DNA of 64,000 nucleotides from Xenophilus sp. E41 (GTDB lineage Bacteria > Pseudomonadota > Gammaproteobacteria > Burkholderiales > Burkholderiaceae_C), in assembly GCF_003671765.1 (NCBI RefSeq), contig NZ_QPIB01000007.1, positions 186,001 to 250,000 on the forward strand, written 5' to 3'. Positions 1 to 7,293 of the stretch are shown one piece after another. Position 1 is the first letter of the stretch. Each line of letters begins with the position of its first letter. The position numbers were made by a program, and so were the translations under genes. Under the pieces are notes generated by a model that saw nothing but the letters and a program-made list of their open reading frames with translations, was not told the DNA's origin and searched no databases.

Positions 1-2
1 CG

Positions 3-119
3 CCGGCGCACTACGTGGCGGCCCTGTCGGTGCTGGGCTTCCTGCTGGCCCTGTCGCCCCTGGCGGCGCGCGGCCATGCGATGCGCAGCGGCGCCACGGG
101 GGCGACAATCCCCGCATGA
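3..119 (+). CDS. C-terminal end of a membrane protein (partial)
   Basis: An open frame enters from the left edge and stops at TGA 117-119, giving about 38 residues. It begins with a hydrophobic stretch (roughly residues 3-22, AHYVAALSVLGFLLALSP) followed by a short basic and polar tail, as expected for the last transmembrane helix of an inner-membrane transporter. The stop overlaps the ATG of the next gene (ATGA, 116-119), which suggests translational coupling. The protein family cannot be named from this fragment. A major-facilitator-type transporter is only a guess. Confidence 0.5.
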   Translation, partial: PAHYVAALSVLGFLLALSPLAARGHAMRSGATGATIPA

Positions 120-889
120 GCACCACGCGCCACGAGCTGCTGCACGCCTTCGACCTGCTGCTGGCGCCCGAGCGCTTTCGCGACTACGGGCCCAACGGCC
201 TCCAGGTCGAGGGCCGCACCACGGTGCGCAAGATCGTCTCGGGTGTGACCGCGAGCCGGGCGCTGATCGAAGCCGCGATCCGCGCCGAGGCCGACGCCAT
301 CTTCGTGCACCACGGCCTCTTCTGGCGCGGCCAGGACGGCCGGGTCACCGGCTGGATGAGGCAGCGGCTGGGCCTGCTGCTGGGCGACGACGTCAACCTC
401 TTCGCCTACCACCTGCCGCTGGACGCCCACCCCGAGCTGGGCAACAACGCACAGCTGGGCCTGCAGCTGGGGCTGGTGGCGGAGCCGGGGGCCGAAGGAC
501 GCTTTGGCGAGCAATCGCTGGGCTTCGTCGGCGGGCGCGCGGACGGTTCGGGCTTCGCCAGCGCGGGCGCCCTCGCCGCGCATGTCGAACAGGTGCTGAA
601 ACGGCCCGTGACGCTCGTCGGTCCTGCGCAGGGTGCCATCAAAAAGATAGCGTGGTGCACGGGCGGGGCGCAAGGCTACTTCGAAGCCGCCATCGCCGCG
701 GGGGCGGACGCCTTCCTCACGGGAGAGATCTCCGAACCCCAGGCCCACTACGCGCGCGAGATGGGCGTCGCCTTCCTCGCCTGCGGGCACCACGCGACCG
801 AGCGCTACGGCGCCCCGGCCGTGGCCGGCCATGTGGCGGCGCAGCTCGGGCTGGTGCACGAGTTCATCGACGTCGACAACCCGGCGTGA
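116..889 (+). CDS. Nif3-like dinuclear metal centre protein
   Basis: The 257-residue protein matches the Nif3/YbgI family (DUF34), cytosolic toroidal hexamers with a two-metal site and poorly defined function, possibly GTP cyclohydrolase I-like. Family signatures seen are NGLQVEG near residue 28, the VHHGLFW metal-ligand motif near residue 64, the YHLPLDAH motif and the C-terminal GHHATERYG motif. The length is normal. The start overlaps the upstream stop by 4 bp and pdxA begins 11 bp after the stop, so a short operon is likely. A copy of the 17-bp repeat described below lies in frame and encodes A-I-K-K-I-A near residue 174. Confidence 0.93.
   Translation: MSTTRHELLHAFDLLLAPERFRDYGPNGLQVEGRTTVRKIVSGVTASRALIEAAIRAEADAIFVHHGLFWRGQDGRVTGWMRQRLGLLLGDDVNLFAYHLPLDAHPELGNNAQLGLQLGLVAEPGAEGRFGEQSLGFVGGRADGSGFASAGALAAHVEQVLKRPVTLVGPAQGAIKKIAWCTGGAQGYFEAAIAAGADAFLTGEISEPQAHYAREMGVAFLACGHHATERYGAPAVAGHVAAQLGLVHEFIDVDNPA
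635..651 (+). repeat. 17-bp palindromic repeat, copy 1 (in Nif3-like gene)
   Basis: GCCATCAAAAAGATAGC is one base away from the palindromic core GCTATCAAAAAGATAGC. It lies in reading frame 1 of the Nif3-like gene, where it encodes A-I-K-K-I-A. It is the least certain coding copy because the encoded residues fit the family alignment without an obvious insertion. Confidence 0.5.
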
Positions 890-900
890 CGGGCCGATCC

Positions 901-1950
901 GTGAACCGCGAACGCCTGCCCATCGCCGTCACGATCGGCGACCCGGCCGGGATCGGGCCGGAGATCATCGTCAAGGCCTGGCGCGACGCGCCCGAGCTGA
1001 TGCGCGGCTGCTTCGTTGCCGGCGATGTCGACACCGTCCGCCGCGCCGCGCAGGCCTTGGCAGGCCCGGGTGCACCGGCCCTGCCGGTGGCGGTGCTGGA
1101 CGCATCGGCCCAGGCCTGGGACGTGCCGCCGCTTTGCGTGCCGGTGCTGCAGGTGGTGCAGCCGCCTGGCGAACTGGCGATCGGACGCGTGAGTGCCGAG
1201 GCCGGGCGCGTCGCCGGCGATGCGGTCGTGTGGGCCGCCCGCGCCGCCTTGCGTGCGGAGATCGCCGCACTGGTGACGGCACCCCTGCACAAGGAGGCTC
1301 TGGCTGCGGCCGGCTTCCCCTATCCCGGCCACACCGAACTGCTGCAGGCCGAAGCTGCGGCGCATCTGGGGCGCGCGGTGGCCGACGTGCCCGTGCGCAT
1401 GATGCTGGCCAACGACGAACTGCGCACGGTGCTGGTCAGCATCCACATGGGGCTGCGCCAGGCCATCGACACGCTGGACACCGCGGGCGTGCTGCAGACC
1501 CTGCGCATCGCCCATCAGGCGCTGTCGGCCATGCTCGGTGCGCCGCCGCGCATCGGTGTGGCGGGCCTGAATCCGCACGCGGGCGAGGGCGGCCTCTTCG
1601 GCCGCGAGGACCTGGACATCATCGCCCCGGCCATCGAGGCCGCGCGGGCCGAGGGCATCCTCGCCGACGGGCCGCACGCGCCCGACACCGTGTTCATGCG
1701 CGCCCGCGCGCACGGCGGCCGGACCGGCGAGTTCGACGTGGTGATCGCGATGTACCACGACCAGGGATTGATCCCGGTCAAGTACCTGGGGGTGGAGCAG
1801 GGCGTCAACGTGACGCTGGGGCTGCCGCTGGTGCGCACCAGCCCGGACCACGGCACGGCTTTCGACATCGCCGGGCAGGGCATCGCCGACGCCCGCAGCC
1901 TGCTGGCTGCCGTGCGCATGGCGCGTGCGCTCTCGGCGCACGCGGGCTGA
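901..1950 (+). CDS. pdxA: 4-hydroxythreonine-4-phosphate dehydrogenase
   Basis: PdxA oxidises 4-phosphohydroxy-L-threonine in the DXP-dependent pyridoxal 5'-phosphate pathway, in the cytosol. The 349-residue product opens with the diagnostic PIAVTIGDPAGIGPEI. It also has the three histidine regions that bind the divalent metal: PGHTELL, LNPHAGEGGLFG and AMYHDQGLIPVK. GTG at 901 is the start because it directly precedes the conserved N-terminus, and upstream codons in the frame have no family similarity. It follows the Nif3-like gene by 11 bp. Its TGA ends at 1950, exactly where the stop of the convergent mscL begins, leaving no bases between the two genes. Confidence 0.96.
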   Translation: MNRERLPIAVTIGDPAGIGPEIIVKAWRDAPELMRGCFVAGDVDTVRRAAQALAGPGAPALPVAVLDASAQAWDVPPLCVPVLQVVQPPGELAIGRVSAEAGRVAGDAVVWAARAALRAEIAALVTAPLHKEALAAAGFPYPGHTELLQAEAAAHLGRAVADVPVRMMLANDELRTVLVSIHMGLRQAIDTLDTAGVLQTLRIAHQALSAMLGAPPRIGVAGLNPHAGEGGLFGREDLDIIAPAIEAARAEGILADGPHAPDTVFMRARAHGGRTGEFDVVIAMYHDQGLIPVKYLGVEQGVNVTLGLPLVRTSPDHGTAFDIAGQGIADARSLLAAVRMARALSAHAG

Positions 1951-2379
1951 TCAGGGGCGCTTGAGGCTGTCGCGGATCTCGCGCAGCAGCACGATGTCTT
2001 CCGGAGGCGCGGCGGGTGCGGGAGCGGCTTCCTCGGTGCGGCGCAGGCGGTTGATCTGCTTGATCATCAGGAAGATCACGAACGCCAGGATGATGAAGTT
2101 CACCAGGATGGTGATGAAGTTGCCGTAGGCCAGCACGGGCACGCCCGCCTTCTTGAGGTCGGCCAGGTTGTTGGCCACCCCGGCCGGGATCGAGCCCAGC
2201 ACGATGTACAGGTTCGAGAAGTCCAGCTTGCCGAACACCAGCCCGACGATGGGCATGATGATGTCCGCGACCAGCGAATCGACGATCTTGCCGAAGGCGC
2301 CGCCGATGATCACGCCGACGGCGAGGTCGACCACGTTGCCCTTGACGGCGAATTCGCGAAATTCCTTGAAGAAGCTCAT
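1951..2379 (-). CDS. mscL: large-conductance mechanosensitive channel
   Basis: MscL is the homopentameric inner-membrane channel that opens under high membrane tension and releases solutes after osmotic downshock. The 142-residue product has the amphipathic start [15 protein letters not shown] and a first helix containing [18 protein letters not shown]. These are followed by a periplasmic loop, a second helix (NFIITLVNF-like, about residues 86-106) and a charged C-terminal helix. An ATG just inside the intergenic region gives the family-standard N-terminus, and longer in-frame starts read through promoter sequence. It is divergent from petA and converges with pdxA with zero spacing. Confidence 0.96.
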   Translation of the reverse strand: MSFFKEFREFAVKGNVVDLAVGVIIGGAFGKIVDSLVADIIMPIVGLVFGKLDFSNLYIVLGSIPAGVANNLADLKKAGVPVLAYGNFITILVNFIILAFVIFLMIKQINRLRRTEEAAPAPAAPPEDIVLLREIRDSLKRP

Positions 2380-2468
2380 TCGGATGCCTCGTGCGGTGCG
2401 TCGGAAGTGGGCGTGAGTATAGGTGTCGACCCTGGGGCGGCCGGGCTGTCGCGCAGGGGCGCGTCGCG

Positions 2469-2498
2469 TTGAAGTCGCCAAATACGCTCCGCTACAAT
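2469..2498 (+). promoter_or_regulatory. sigma-70 promoter of petABC
   Basis: TTGAAG (2469-2474) and TACAAT (2493-2498) are separated by 18 bp, 43 bp before the petA start. Both hexamers are close to consensus and stand out in a GC-rich intergenic region. This is the only convincing promoter ahead of petA and implies a leader of about 35 nt. Confidence 0.75.
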
Positions 2499-2540
2499 CT
2501 TGGGTTGACCCTGCAAGCCATAAGTACTTCGAGGAACCCC

Positions 2541-3155
2541 ATGAGTGACATCCCGGTCGGCCCGCAAAGGATCGATAGCAGCAAGCGGACATGGTTGATC
2601 GCATCCGGCTGTGCCGGGGCTGTGGGGGGTGTGGCAACGGCCATTCCCTTCGTGAGTACCTTCGAGCCTTCGGAGCGCGCCAAGGCAGCGGGCGCTCCGG
2701 TCGAGGTGGACATCGGCGGCCTCCAGGTCGGCGAGAAGCTCACCGTGGAATGGCGCGGCAAGCCGGTGTGGATCCTCAAGCGCTCGCCCGCGCAGATCGC
2801 CGAACTCCCCAAGCTGGATCCGCAACTGGCCGATCCCGAGTCCAAGCGCAATCCGACCGAGTTCACCCCCAAGTACGCACAGAACGAGAACCGCTCGATC
2901 AAGCCCGAAGTGCTGGTCGTCGTCGGCATCTGCACGCACCTGGGCTGCTCGCCGACCGACAAGCTCCAGGCCGGCCCGCAGCCGTCGCTGCCCGACGACT
3001 GGAAGGGCGGCTTCCTGTGCCCCTGCCACGGCTCGACCTTCGACCTGGCCGGCCGCGTGTTCAAGAACAAGCCCGCACCGGACAACCTGCCGGTGCCCCC
3101 TCACAAGTACCTGTCCGACACGCGCCTGCTGATCGGCGAAGACGGCAACGCCTGA
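2541..3155 (+). CDS. petA: ubiquinol-cytochrome c reductase, Rieske iron-sulfur subunit
   Basis: This is the Rieske subunit of the respiratory bc1 complex, which passes electrons from ubiquinol to cytochrome c1. The 204-residue protein has an N-terminal SKRTWL signal/anchor region and one transmembrane helix (about 16-38). The soluble domain carries both cluster-binding boxes, CTHLGC at 131-136 and CPCHGS at 160-165, which supply two Cys and two His. GAGGA lies 8 bp before the ATG. It is the first gene of petABC, with petB starting 13 bp after its stop. The twin-arginine motif is degenerate (SSKRTW), which is usual for these proteins. Confidence 0.97.
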   Translation: MSDIPVGPQRIDSSKRTWLIASGCAGAVGGVATAIPFVSTFEPSERAKAAGAPVEVDIGGLQVGEKLTVEWRGKPVWILKRSPAQIAELPKLDPQLADPESKRNPTEFTPKYAQNENRSIKPEVLVVVGICTHLGCSPTDKLQAGPQPSLPDDWKGGFLCPCHGSTFDLAGRVFKNKPAPDNLPVPPHKYLSDTRLLIGEDGNA

Positions 3156-3168
3156 GGGGAGCGCGCAG

Positions 3169-4569
3169 ATGGCTGAATTCAAGGAAATCTCCCCCAACGC
3201 ACCAACCGGCGAGAAGCTGCTGAACTGGGTCGACAACCGCTTCCCGCTGACCAAGCTGTGGAACGATCAGTGGGGCAAGTACTACGCGCCGAAGAACTTC
3301 AACTTCTGGTACATCTTCGGCTCGCTGGCGATGCTGGTGCTGGTCATCCAGATCGTCACCGGCATCTTCCTCGTGATGCACTACAAGCCCGACGCGCAGC
3401 TCGCCTTCGCCTCGGTCGAGTACATCATGCGCGACGTGCCGTGGGGCTGGCTCATCCGGTACATGCACTCGACGGGCGCCTCGGCCTTCTTCGTCGTGGT
3501 GTACCTGCACATGTTCCGCGGCCTGATCTACGGCAGCTACCGCAAGCCGCGCGAGCTGATCTGGATCTTCGGCTGCGCGATCTTCCTGTGCCTCATGGCC
3601 GAAGCCTTCATGGGCTACCTGCTGCCCTGGGGCCAGATGTCCTACTGGGGCGCGCAGGTGATCGTGAACCTGTTCTCCGCCATCCCCTTCGTCGGCCCCG
3701 ACCTGGCGCTGCTGATCCGTGGTGACTACGTCGTGAGCGACGCCACGCTGAACCGCTTCTTCAGCTTCCACGTCATTGCCGTGCCGCTGGTGCTGCTCGG
3801 CCTGGTGGTGGCCCACCTGATCGCGCTGCACGAAGTGGGTTCTAACAACCCCGACGGCATCGAGATCAAGGCCAACCGCGGCCCCGACGGCCACCCGCTG
3901 GACGGCATCCCCTCGCATCCGTACTACACGGTGCACGACATCTTCGGGGTGGTGGTGTTCCTCACCATCTTCTCGGCCGTGATCTTCTTCGCGCCCGAAG
4001 CCGGCGGCTACTTCCTGGAGTACAACAACTTCATCCCGGCCGACCCGCTGAAGACGCCCAACCACATCGCGCCGGTGTGGTACTTCACGCCCTTCTACTC
4101 GATGCTGCGCGCCATCACGACCGAGATGATGTACGTGCTCATCGCCTGCGTGGTCGGCGCTGCCGCCTTCGCCGTGATCAAGACGCGCCTGCCGAGCTTC
4201 CTGAAGGCGGTCGTCGTGGTCGTGGCCGTGGGCGTGGCGGCGATGATGCTGTCGATCGACGCCAAGTTCTGGGGCGTGGTCGTCATGGGCGGCGCCGTGA
4301 TCATCCTGTTCTTCCTGCCCTGGCTGGACCACAGCCCGGTGAAGTCGATCCGCTACCGTCCGGGCTGGCACAAGTACCTCTACGGCATCTTCGTGATCAA
4401 CTTCGTGGTGCTGGCCTATCTCGGCGTGCAGCCGCCGTCGCCGATCGGCGAGCGCGTGTCGCAGGTCGGGACGCTCTTCTACTTCGGCTTCTTCCTGCTG
4501 ATGCCCTGGTGGAGCCGTCTGGGCGAGCCCAAGCCCGTTCCCGAGCGCGTGACCTTCGCCGCGCACTGA
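3169..4569 (+). CDS. petB: ubiquinol-cytochrome c reductase, cytochrome b subunit
   Basis: Cytochrome b is the membrane core of the bc1 complex and carries the two b haems and the quinol/quinone sites. The 466-residue product is strongly hydrophobic, with about nine transmembrane segments. It shows RYMHSTGAS and the paired histidines of helices B and D, the Qo-site motif PDHP-like DPLKTPNHIAPVWYF, and NPDG in the central loop. GGGGAG precedes the ATG. It sits between petA and petC with short gaps, so the three subunits are co-transcribed. The length is slightly above 460, normal for beta-proteobacteria with a C-terminal extra helix. Confidence 0.97.
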   Translation: MAEFKEISPNAPTGEKLLNWVDNRFPLTKLWNDQWGKYYAPKNFNFWYIFGSLAMLVLVIQIVTGIFLVMHYKPDAQLAFASVEYIMRDVPWGWLIRYMHSTGASAFFVVVYLHMFRGLIYGSYRKPRELIWIFGCAIFLCLMAEAFMGYLLPWGQMSYWGAQVIVNLFSAIPFVGPDLALLIRGDYVVSDATLNRFFSFHVIAVPLVLLGLVVAHLIALHEVGSNNPDGIEIKANRGPDGHPLDGIPSHPYYTVHDIFGVVVFLTIFSAVIFFAPEAGGYFLEYNNFIPADPLKTPNHIAPVWYFTPFYSMLRAITTEMMYVLIACVVGAAAFAVIKTRLPSFLKAVVVVVAVGVAAMMLSIDAKFWGVVVMGGAVIILFFLPWLDHSPVKSIRYRPGWHKYLYGIFVINFVVLAYLGVQPPSPIGERVSQVGTLFYFGFFLLMPWWSRLGEPKPVPERVTFAAH

Positions 4570-4586
4570 TCCGGGAGCCGACCACA

Positions 4587-5342
4587 ATGAAAAAACTGAT
4601 CCTCACGTTGATCGCGGCGCTCGGCATCGTCACGGGTGCACAGGCGGCCGAAGGCGGCATCGCCTGGGACAAGGCGCCCAACCGCACGAACGACCTGGCG
4701 TCGCTGCAGAACGGCGCCAAGCTCTTCGTCAACTACTGCCTCAACTGCCACTCGGCCGCGTTCATGCGCTACAACCGGCTGCAGGACATCGGCCTGACCG
4801 AGCAGCAGATCAAGGACAACCTTCTGTTCACGACCGACAAGGTCGGCGAGACCATGAAGGCGAACATCGAGCCGCGCCAGGCCAAGGAATGGTTCGGCGG
4901 CGTGCCGCCCGACCTGACCCTGGTGGCGCGTTCGCGCGCCGGCCACGGCGGCACGGGCGCCGACTACCTCTACACCTACCTGCGCACCTTCTACCGCGAC
5001 GACACCAAGGCCACCGGCTGGAACAACCTCGCGTTCCCGAGCGTGGGCATGCCCAACGTGCTGTGGGAACTGCAGGGCGACCGCCGCCCGGTGTACGACA
5101 AGGTCGAGCAGCACGGCCACGAGACCGAGGTCCTCAAGGGCTGGGAGCAGGTGAGCCCCGGCACGATGACGCCGCTGCAGTTCGACCAGGCCATCGGTGA
5201 CCTGGTGAACTACATGCAGTGGATGGCGGAGCCGGCACAGAACACGCGCATTCGCGTGGGCGTGTGGGTGCTGCTGTTCCTGGCGATGGCCCTGGTGTTC
5301 GTCTGGCGCCTGAATGCGGCGTATTGGAAAGAAGTGAAATAG
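4587..5342 (+). CDS. petC: ubiquinol-cytochrome c reductase, cytochrome c1
   Basis: Cytochrome c1 takes electrons from the Rieske protein and delivers them to soluble cytochrome c on the periplasmic side. The 251-residue precursor has a Sec signal peptide (residues 1-20, MKKLILTLIAALGIVTGAQA). The haem attachment motif CLNCH is at 51-55. A C-terminal membrane anchor (about 224-244, VGVWVLLFLAMALVFVW) is followed by a short cytoplasmic tail. It is the last gene of petABC and is followed within 45 bp by a strong terminator. Confidence 0.97.
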   Translation: MKKLILTLIAALGIVTGAQAAEGGIAWDKAPNRTNDLASLQNGAKLFVNYCLNCHSAAFMRYNRLQDIGLTEQQIKDNLLFTTDKVGETMKANIEPRQAKEWFGGVPPDLTLVARSRAGHGGTGADYLYTYLRTFYRDDTKATGWNNLAFPSVGMPNVLWELQGDRRPVYDKVEQHGHETEVLKGWEQVSPGTMTPLQFDQAIGDLVNYMQWMAEPAQNTRIRVGVWVLLFLAMALVFVWRLNAAYWKEVK

Positions 5343-5384
5343 ATGCGAGCGCGGTCCGCTTGTCGGACCCGCGTCCTTCCTCGG

Positions 5385-5418
5385 GAGTGGGATGCCATCC
5401 ATGCATCCCACTCTTTTT
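5385..5418 (+). terminator. rho-independent terminator of petABC
   Basis: A perfect 11-bp stem (GAGTGGGATGC at 5385-5395 with GCATCCCACTC at 5403-5413) encloses a 7-nt loop and is followed directly by TTTTT and a second T-run. It lies between petC and sspA, so sspA, which starts 22 bp later, probably relies on its own promoter or on read-through. Confidence 0.9.
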
Positions 5419-5439
5419 GATTTTTAGGAGCCTTTCGCC

Positions 5440-6051
5440 ATGATGGTGCTGTATTCCGGAACGACCTGCCCCTTCTCCCACCGCTGCCGTTTCGTGCTGT
5501 TCGAGAAGGGCATGGATTTCGAGATCCGCGACGTCGACCTGTACAACAAGCCCGAAGACATCAGCGTGATGAACCCGTACGGCCAGGTCCCGATCCTGGT
5601 CGAGCGCGACCTGATCCTGTACGAGTCGAACATCATCAACGAGTACATCGACGAGCGCTTCCCGCATCCGCAGCTCATGCCCGGCGACCCGGTCGACCGC
5701 GCGCGCGTGCGCCTGTTCCTGCTCAATTTCGAGAAGGAGCTCTTCGTCCACGTGTCGACGCTGGAGAACCGCAGCGCCAAGGGCAACGACAAGGCGCTCG
5801 AGAAGGCCCGCTCGCACATCCGCGACCGGCTGACGCAGCTGGCGCCGGTGTTCCTCAAGAACAAGTACATGCTGGGCGAGAACTTCTCGATGCTCGACGT
5901 CGCGATCGCGCCGCTGCTGTGGCGCCTCGACTACTACGGCATCGACCTGAGCAAGAACGCCGCCCCGCTGCTTAAGTACGCCGAGCGCATCTTCTCGCGC
6001 CCCGCCTACATCGAGGCGCTGACGCCGTCCGAAAAGGTGATGCGCAAGTAA
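5440..6051 (+). CDS. sspA: stringent starvation protein A (GST-fold)
   Basis: SspA is a glutathione-S-transferase-fold protein that binds RNA polymerase and alters transcription in stationary phase and starvation. It has no GST activity in characterised members. The 203-residue product shows the thioredoxin-like N-domain with GTTCPFSHRCRF, NPYGQVPILVERD with its cis-Pro and LILYESNIINEYID, then an all-alpha C-domain. AGGAG lies 9 bp upstream of the first of two ATGs (M-M-V-L-Y). It is paired with sspB 31 bp downstream, the standard arrangement. Confidence 0.95.
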   Translation: MMVLYSGTTCPFSHRCRFVLFEKGMDFEIRDVDLYNKPEDISVMNPYGQVPILVERDLILYESNIINEYIDERFPHPQLMPGDPVDRARVRLFLLNFEKELFVHVSTLENRSAKGNDKALEKARSHIRDRLTQLAPVFLKNKYMLGENFSMLDVAIAPLLWRLDYYGIDLSKNAAPLLKYAERIFSRPAYIEALTPSEKVMRK

Positions 6052-6082
6052 TCCGTCCGATCGAGCCGTCTTCGCTGCCACC

Positions 6083-6613
6083 ATGATCAACGCACTCGAG
6101 TCGTCTTCGCTGCGGCCCTACCTCATCCGTGCCCTGTACGAATGGTGCACGGACCACGGGTTCACGCCCTACGTGGCGGTGCAGGTCGACGAGTCGGTGC
6201 AGGTGCCGCGCGAGTACGTCAAGAACGGCGAGATCGTGCTCAACATCAGCTACGACGCCACCAGCGCGTTGAAGCTGGGCAACGAGTTCATCGAGTTCAA
6301 GGCCCGTTTCGCAGGCACGGCGCGCGACATCCTCGTGCCCGTGGGCCGGGTCGTGGCCATCTATGCGCGCGAGAGCGGGCAGGGCATGGCCTTTTCCGCG
6401 CCGGTGCCGCCCGAGTCGGGTGCTGCCGCCAAGGCATCGCCGCTGCGGGATGCCTCGCGCGGCAACAACAACGATGGCGAGACACGCGTCGTGCACCTCG
6501 TCACCGACGGCGAGGAGACGGCGGCCGTCGATGCCCCGTCCGACTCGCCCGACGACGAGCCGCCACGTCCGTCGGCCGGCGGTGCGCGCCCCGCGCTCAA
6601 GCGCGTCAAGTAG
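6083..6613 (+). CDS. sspB: ClpXP protease specificity-enhancing factor
   Basis: SspB delivers ssrA-tagged proteins to ClpXP. The 176-residue protein has the folded substrate-binding domain (about 1-110: SLRPYLIRALYEWC, TPYVAVQV, EIVLNISYDAT, FKARFAGTARDILVPVGRVVAIYARE). An acidic flexible tail follows and ends in a short basic and hydrophobic patch (ALKRVK), the equivalent of the ClpX-docking peptide. The tail from about residue 110 is long and low in complexity, typical of the family. It lies directly after sspA and before tRNA-Thr on the same strand. Confidence 0.94.
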   Translation: MINALESSSLRPYLIRALYEWCTDHGFTPYVAVQVDESVQVPREYVKNGEIVLNISYDATSALKLGNEFIEFKARFAGTARDILVPVGRVVAIYARESGQGMAFSAPVPPESGAAAKASPLRDASRGNNNDGETRVVHLVTDGEETAAVDAPSDSPDDEPPRPSAGGARPALKRVK

Positions 6614-6665
6614 CGCGCCTCGTTGCAGCCGGGGGCGAACGGCCGCTGGCTAGAATCCGCATCGC

Positions 6666-6741
6666 GCCGCTTTAGCTCAGTTGGTAGAGCACCCGCCTTG
6701 TAAGCGGTAGGTCGTCAGTTCGATTCCGACAAGCGGCACCA
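6666..6741 (+). tRNA. tRNA-Thr (anticodon UGU)
   Basis: A full cloverleaf can be drawn. The acceptor stem is GCCGCTT (6666-6672) with AAGCGGC (6731-6737), the D-arm GCTC/GAGC, and the anticodon loop CTTGTAA with TGT at 6699-6701. The T-loop is TTCGATT, and an encoded CCA (6739-6741) follows discriminator A. The anticodon stem has a C-U mismatch at its outer pair (6692/6708) and the T-stem an A-C mismatch (6717/6727). A TAGAAT -10-like hexamer lies at 6651-6656, but no well-spaced -35 is visible. Confidence 0.95.
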
Positions 6742-6765
6742 TCTCCCGCGCCCACGCGGCACCCC

Positions 6766-7071
6766 TCAGGACCGGCCCTGCACCTTGATGCGGATGGCCG
6801 TCACCTCCCACCCCTTCGTACGCAGGCGCGCCAGCAGCATCGGGCTCATCTGGCGCAGCTTGGCGGCGACCGCATTGCCCTTGACCAGGATGCACCAGCT
6901 GCCGTCCTCGCTGGGGCCGGCCTGCAGGGCGGGGCGCATCTCGGCCGGCAGCAGCGGCAGGATGGCCTGCAGGCGCATCTGCCCGTCCCGCGCGCGTGCC
7001 ATCAGGCCGGCCAGCGTGGGCGATTCCTCGCTGGCCTGCTGCAGGGTGAAGGCTTGGAAACGGCGGGTCAT
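6766..7071 (-). CDS. dciA: DciA-type DnaB helicase loader (DUF721)
   Basis: The 101-residue product belongs to the DUF721/DciA family, which loads the replicative helicase DnaB in bacteria lacking DnaC or DnaI. The N-terminus MTRRFQAFTLQQA matches beta-proteobacterial members, and the central GSWCILVKGNAVAAKLRQ is the conserved KH-like region. ATG at 7071 was chosen because the longer frame reads low-complexity arginine and proline sequence and overlaps the intergenic region in front of secA. It is divergent from secA, a common neighbour in this group. Confidence 0.85.
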   Translation of the reverse strand: MTRRFQAFTLQQASEESPTLAGLMARARDGQMRLQAILPLLPAEMRPALQAGPSEDGSWCILVKGNAVAAKLRQMSPMLLARLRTKGWEVTAIRIKVQGRS

Positions 7072-7077
7072 GGGGCG

Positions 7078-7107
7078 CTGAAGGGCAAAGGCGAGGCGGT
7101 CTAAAAT
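7078..7107 (+). promoter_or_regulatory. possible promoter upstream of secA
   Basis: CTGAAG (7078-7083) and TAAAAT (7102-7107) are 18 bp apart in the dciA-secA intergenic region. The -10 is good and the -35 weak. It would leave a leader of about 180 nt before secA. No secM-like arrest peptide could be recognised in that leader. Confidence 0.35.
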
Positions 7108-7293
7108 GGTCGATTCACCGGCGAAGGCGCCGGTGGGCCTGCCCGGCCGATGCTCGGGGGTGCCGGACCCGGTTCGGTGCGTCCGGGCCGGTGCCCTTGC
7201 ATCGTCGGCGGGCGTGCCCAACGCATTCACCTTATCTTAGGCTTTTCGACCTGCCTGGCCTGCATCCCGCAGGCCCGTGCCGATCCCGCACCC

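Noticed and set aside
116-889. Horizontal transfer or island boundary at repeat-bearing genes
   Set aside because: Codon use and GC-richness of the host genes look like their neighbours. Only the small repeats differ.
2560-2580. GATCGATAGCAGCAAGCGG at the 5' end of petA resembles part of the 17-bp repeat and its flank
   Set aside because: The left half of the core is missing, and the encoded IDSSKRTW is the normal conserved petA N-terminus.
7150-7293. Possible 48-residue N-terminal extension of SecA from an upstream in-frame start
   Set aside because: The extension has no SecA similarity, and [18 protein letters not shown] at 7294 is the family start with Lys108 in the expected position.
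7072-7293. SecM-like arrest peptide upstream of secA
   Set aside because: No small frame with a signal peptide and an arrest motif is visible, and SecM is a feature of enterobacteria rather than this group.
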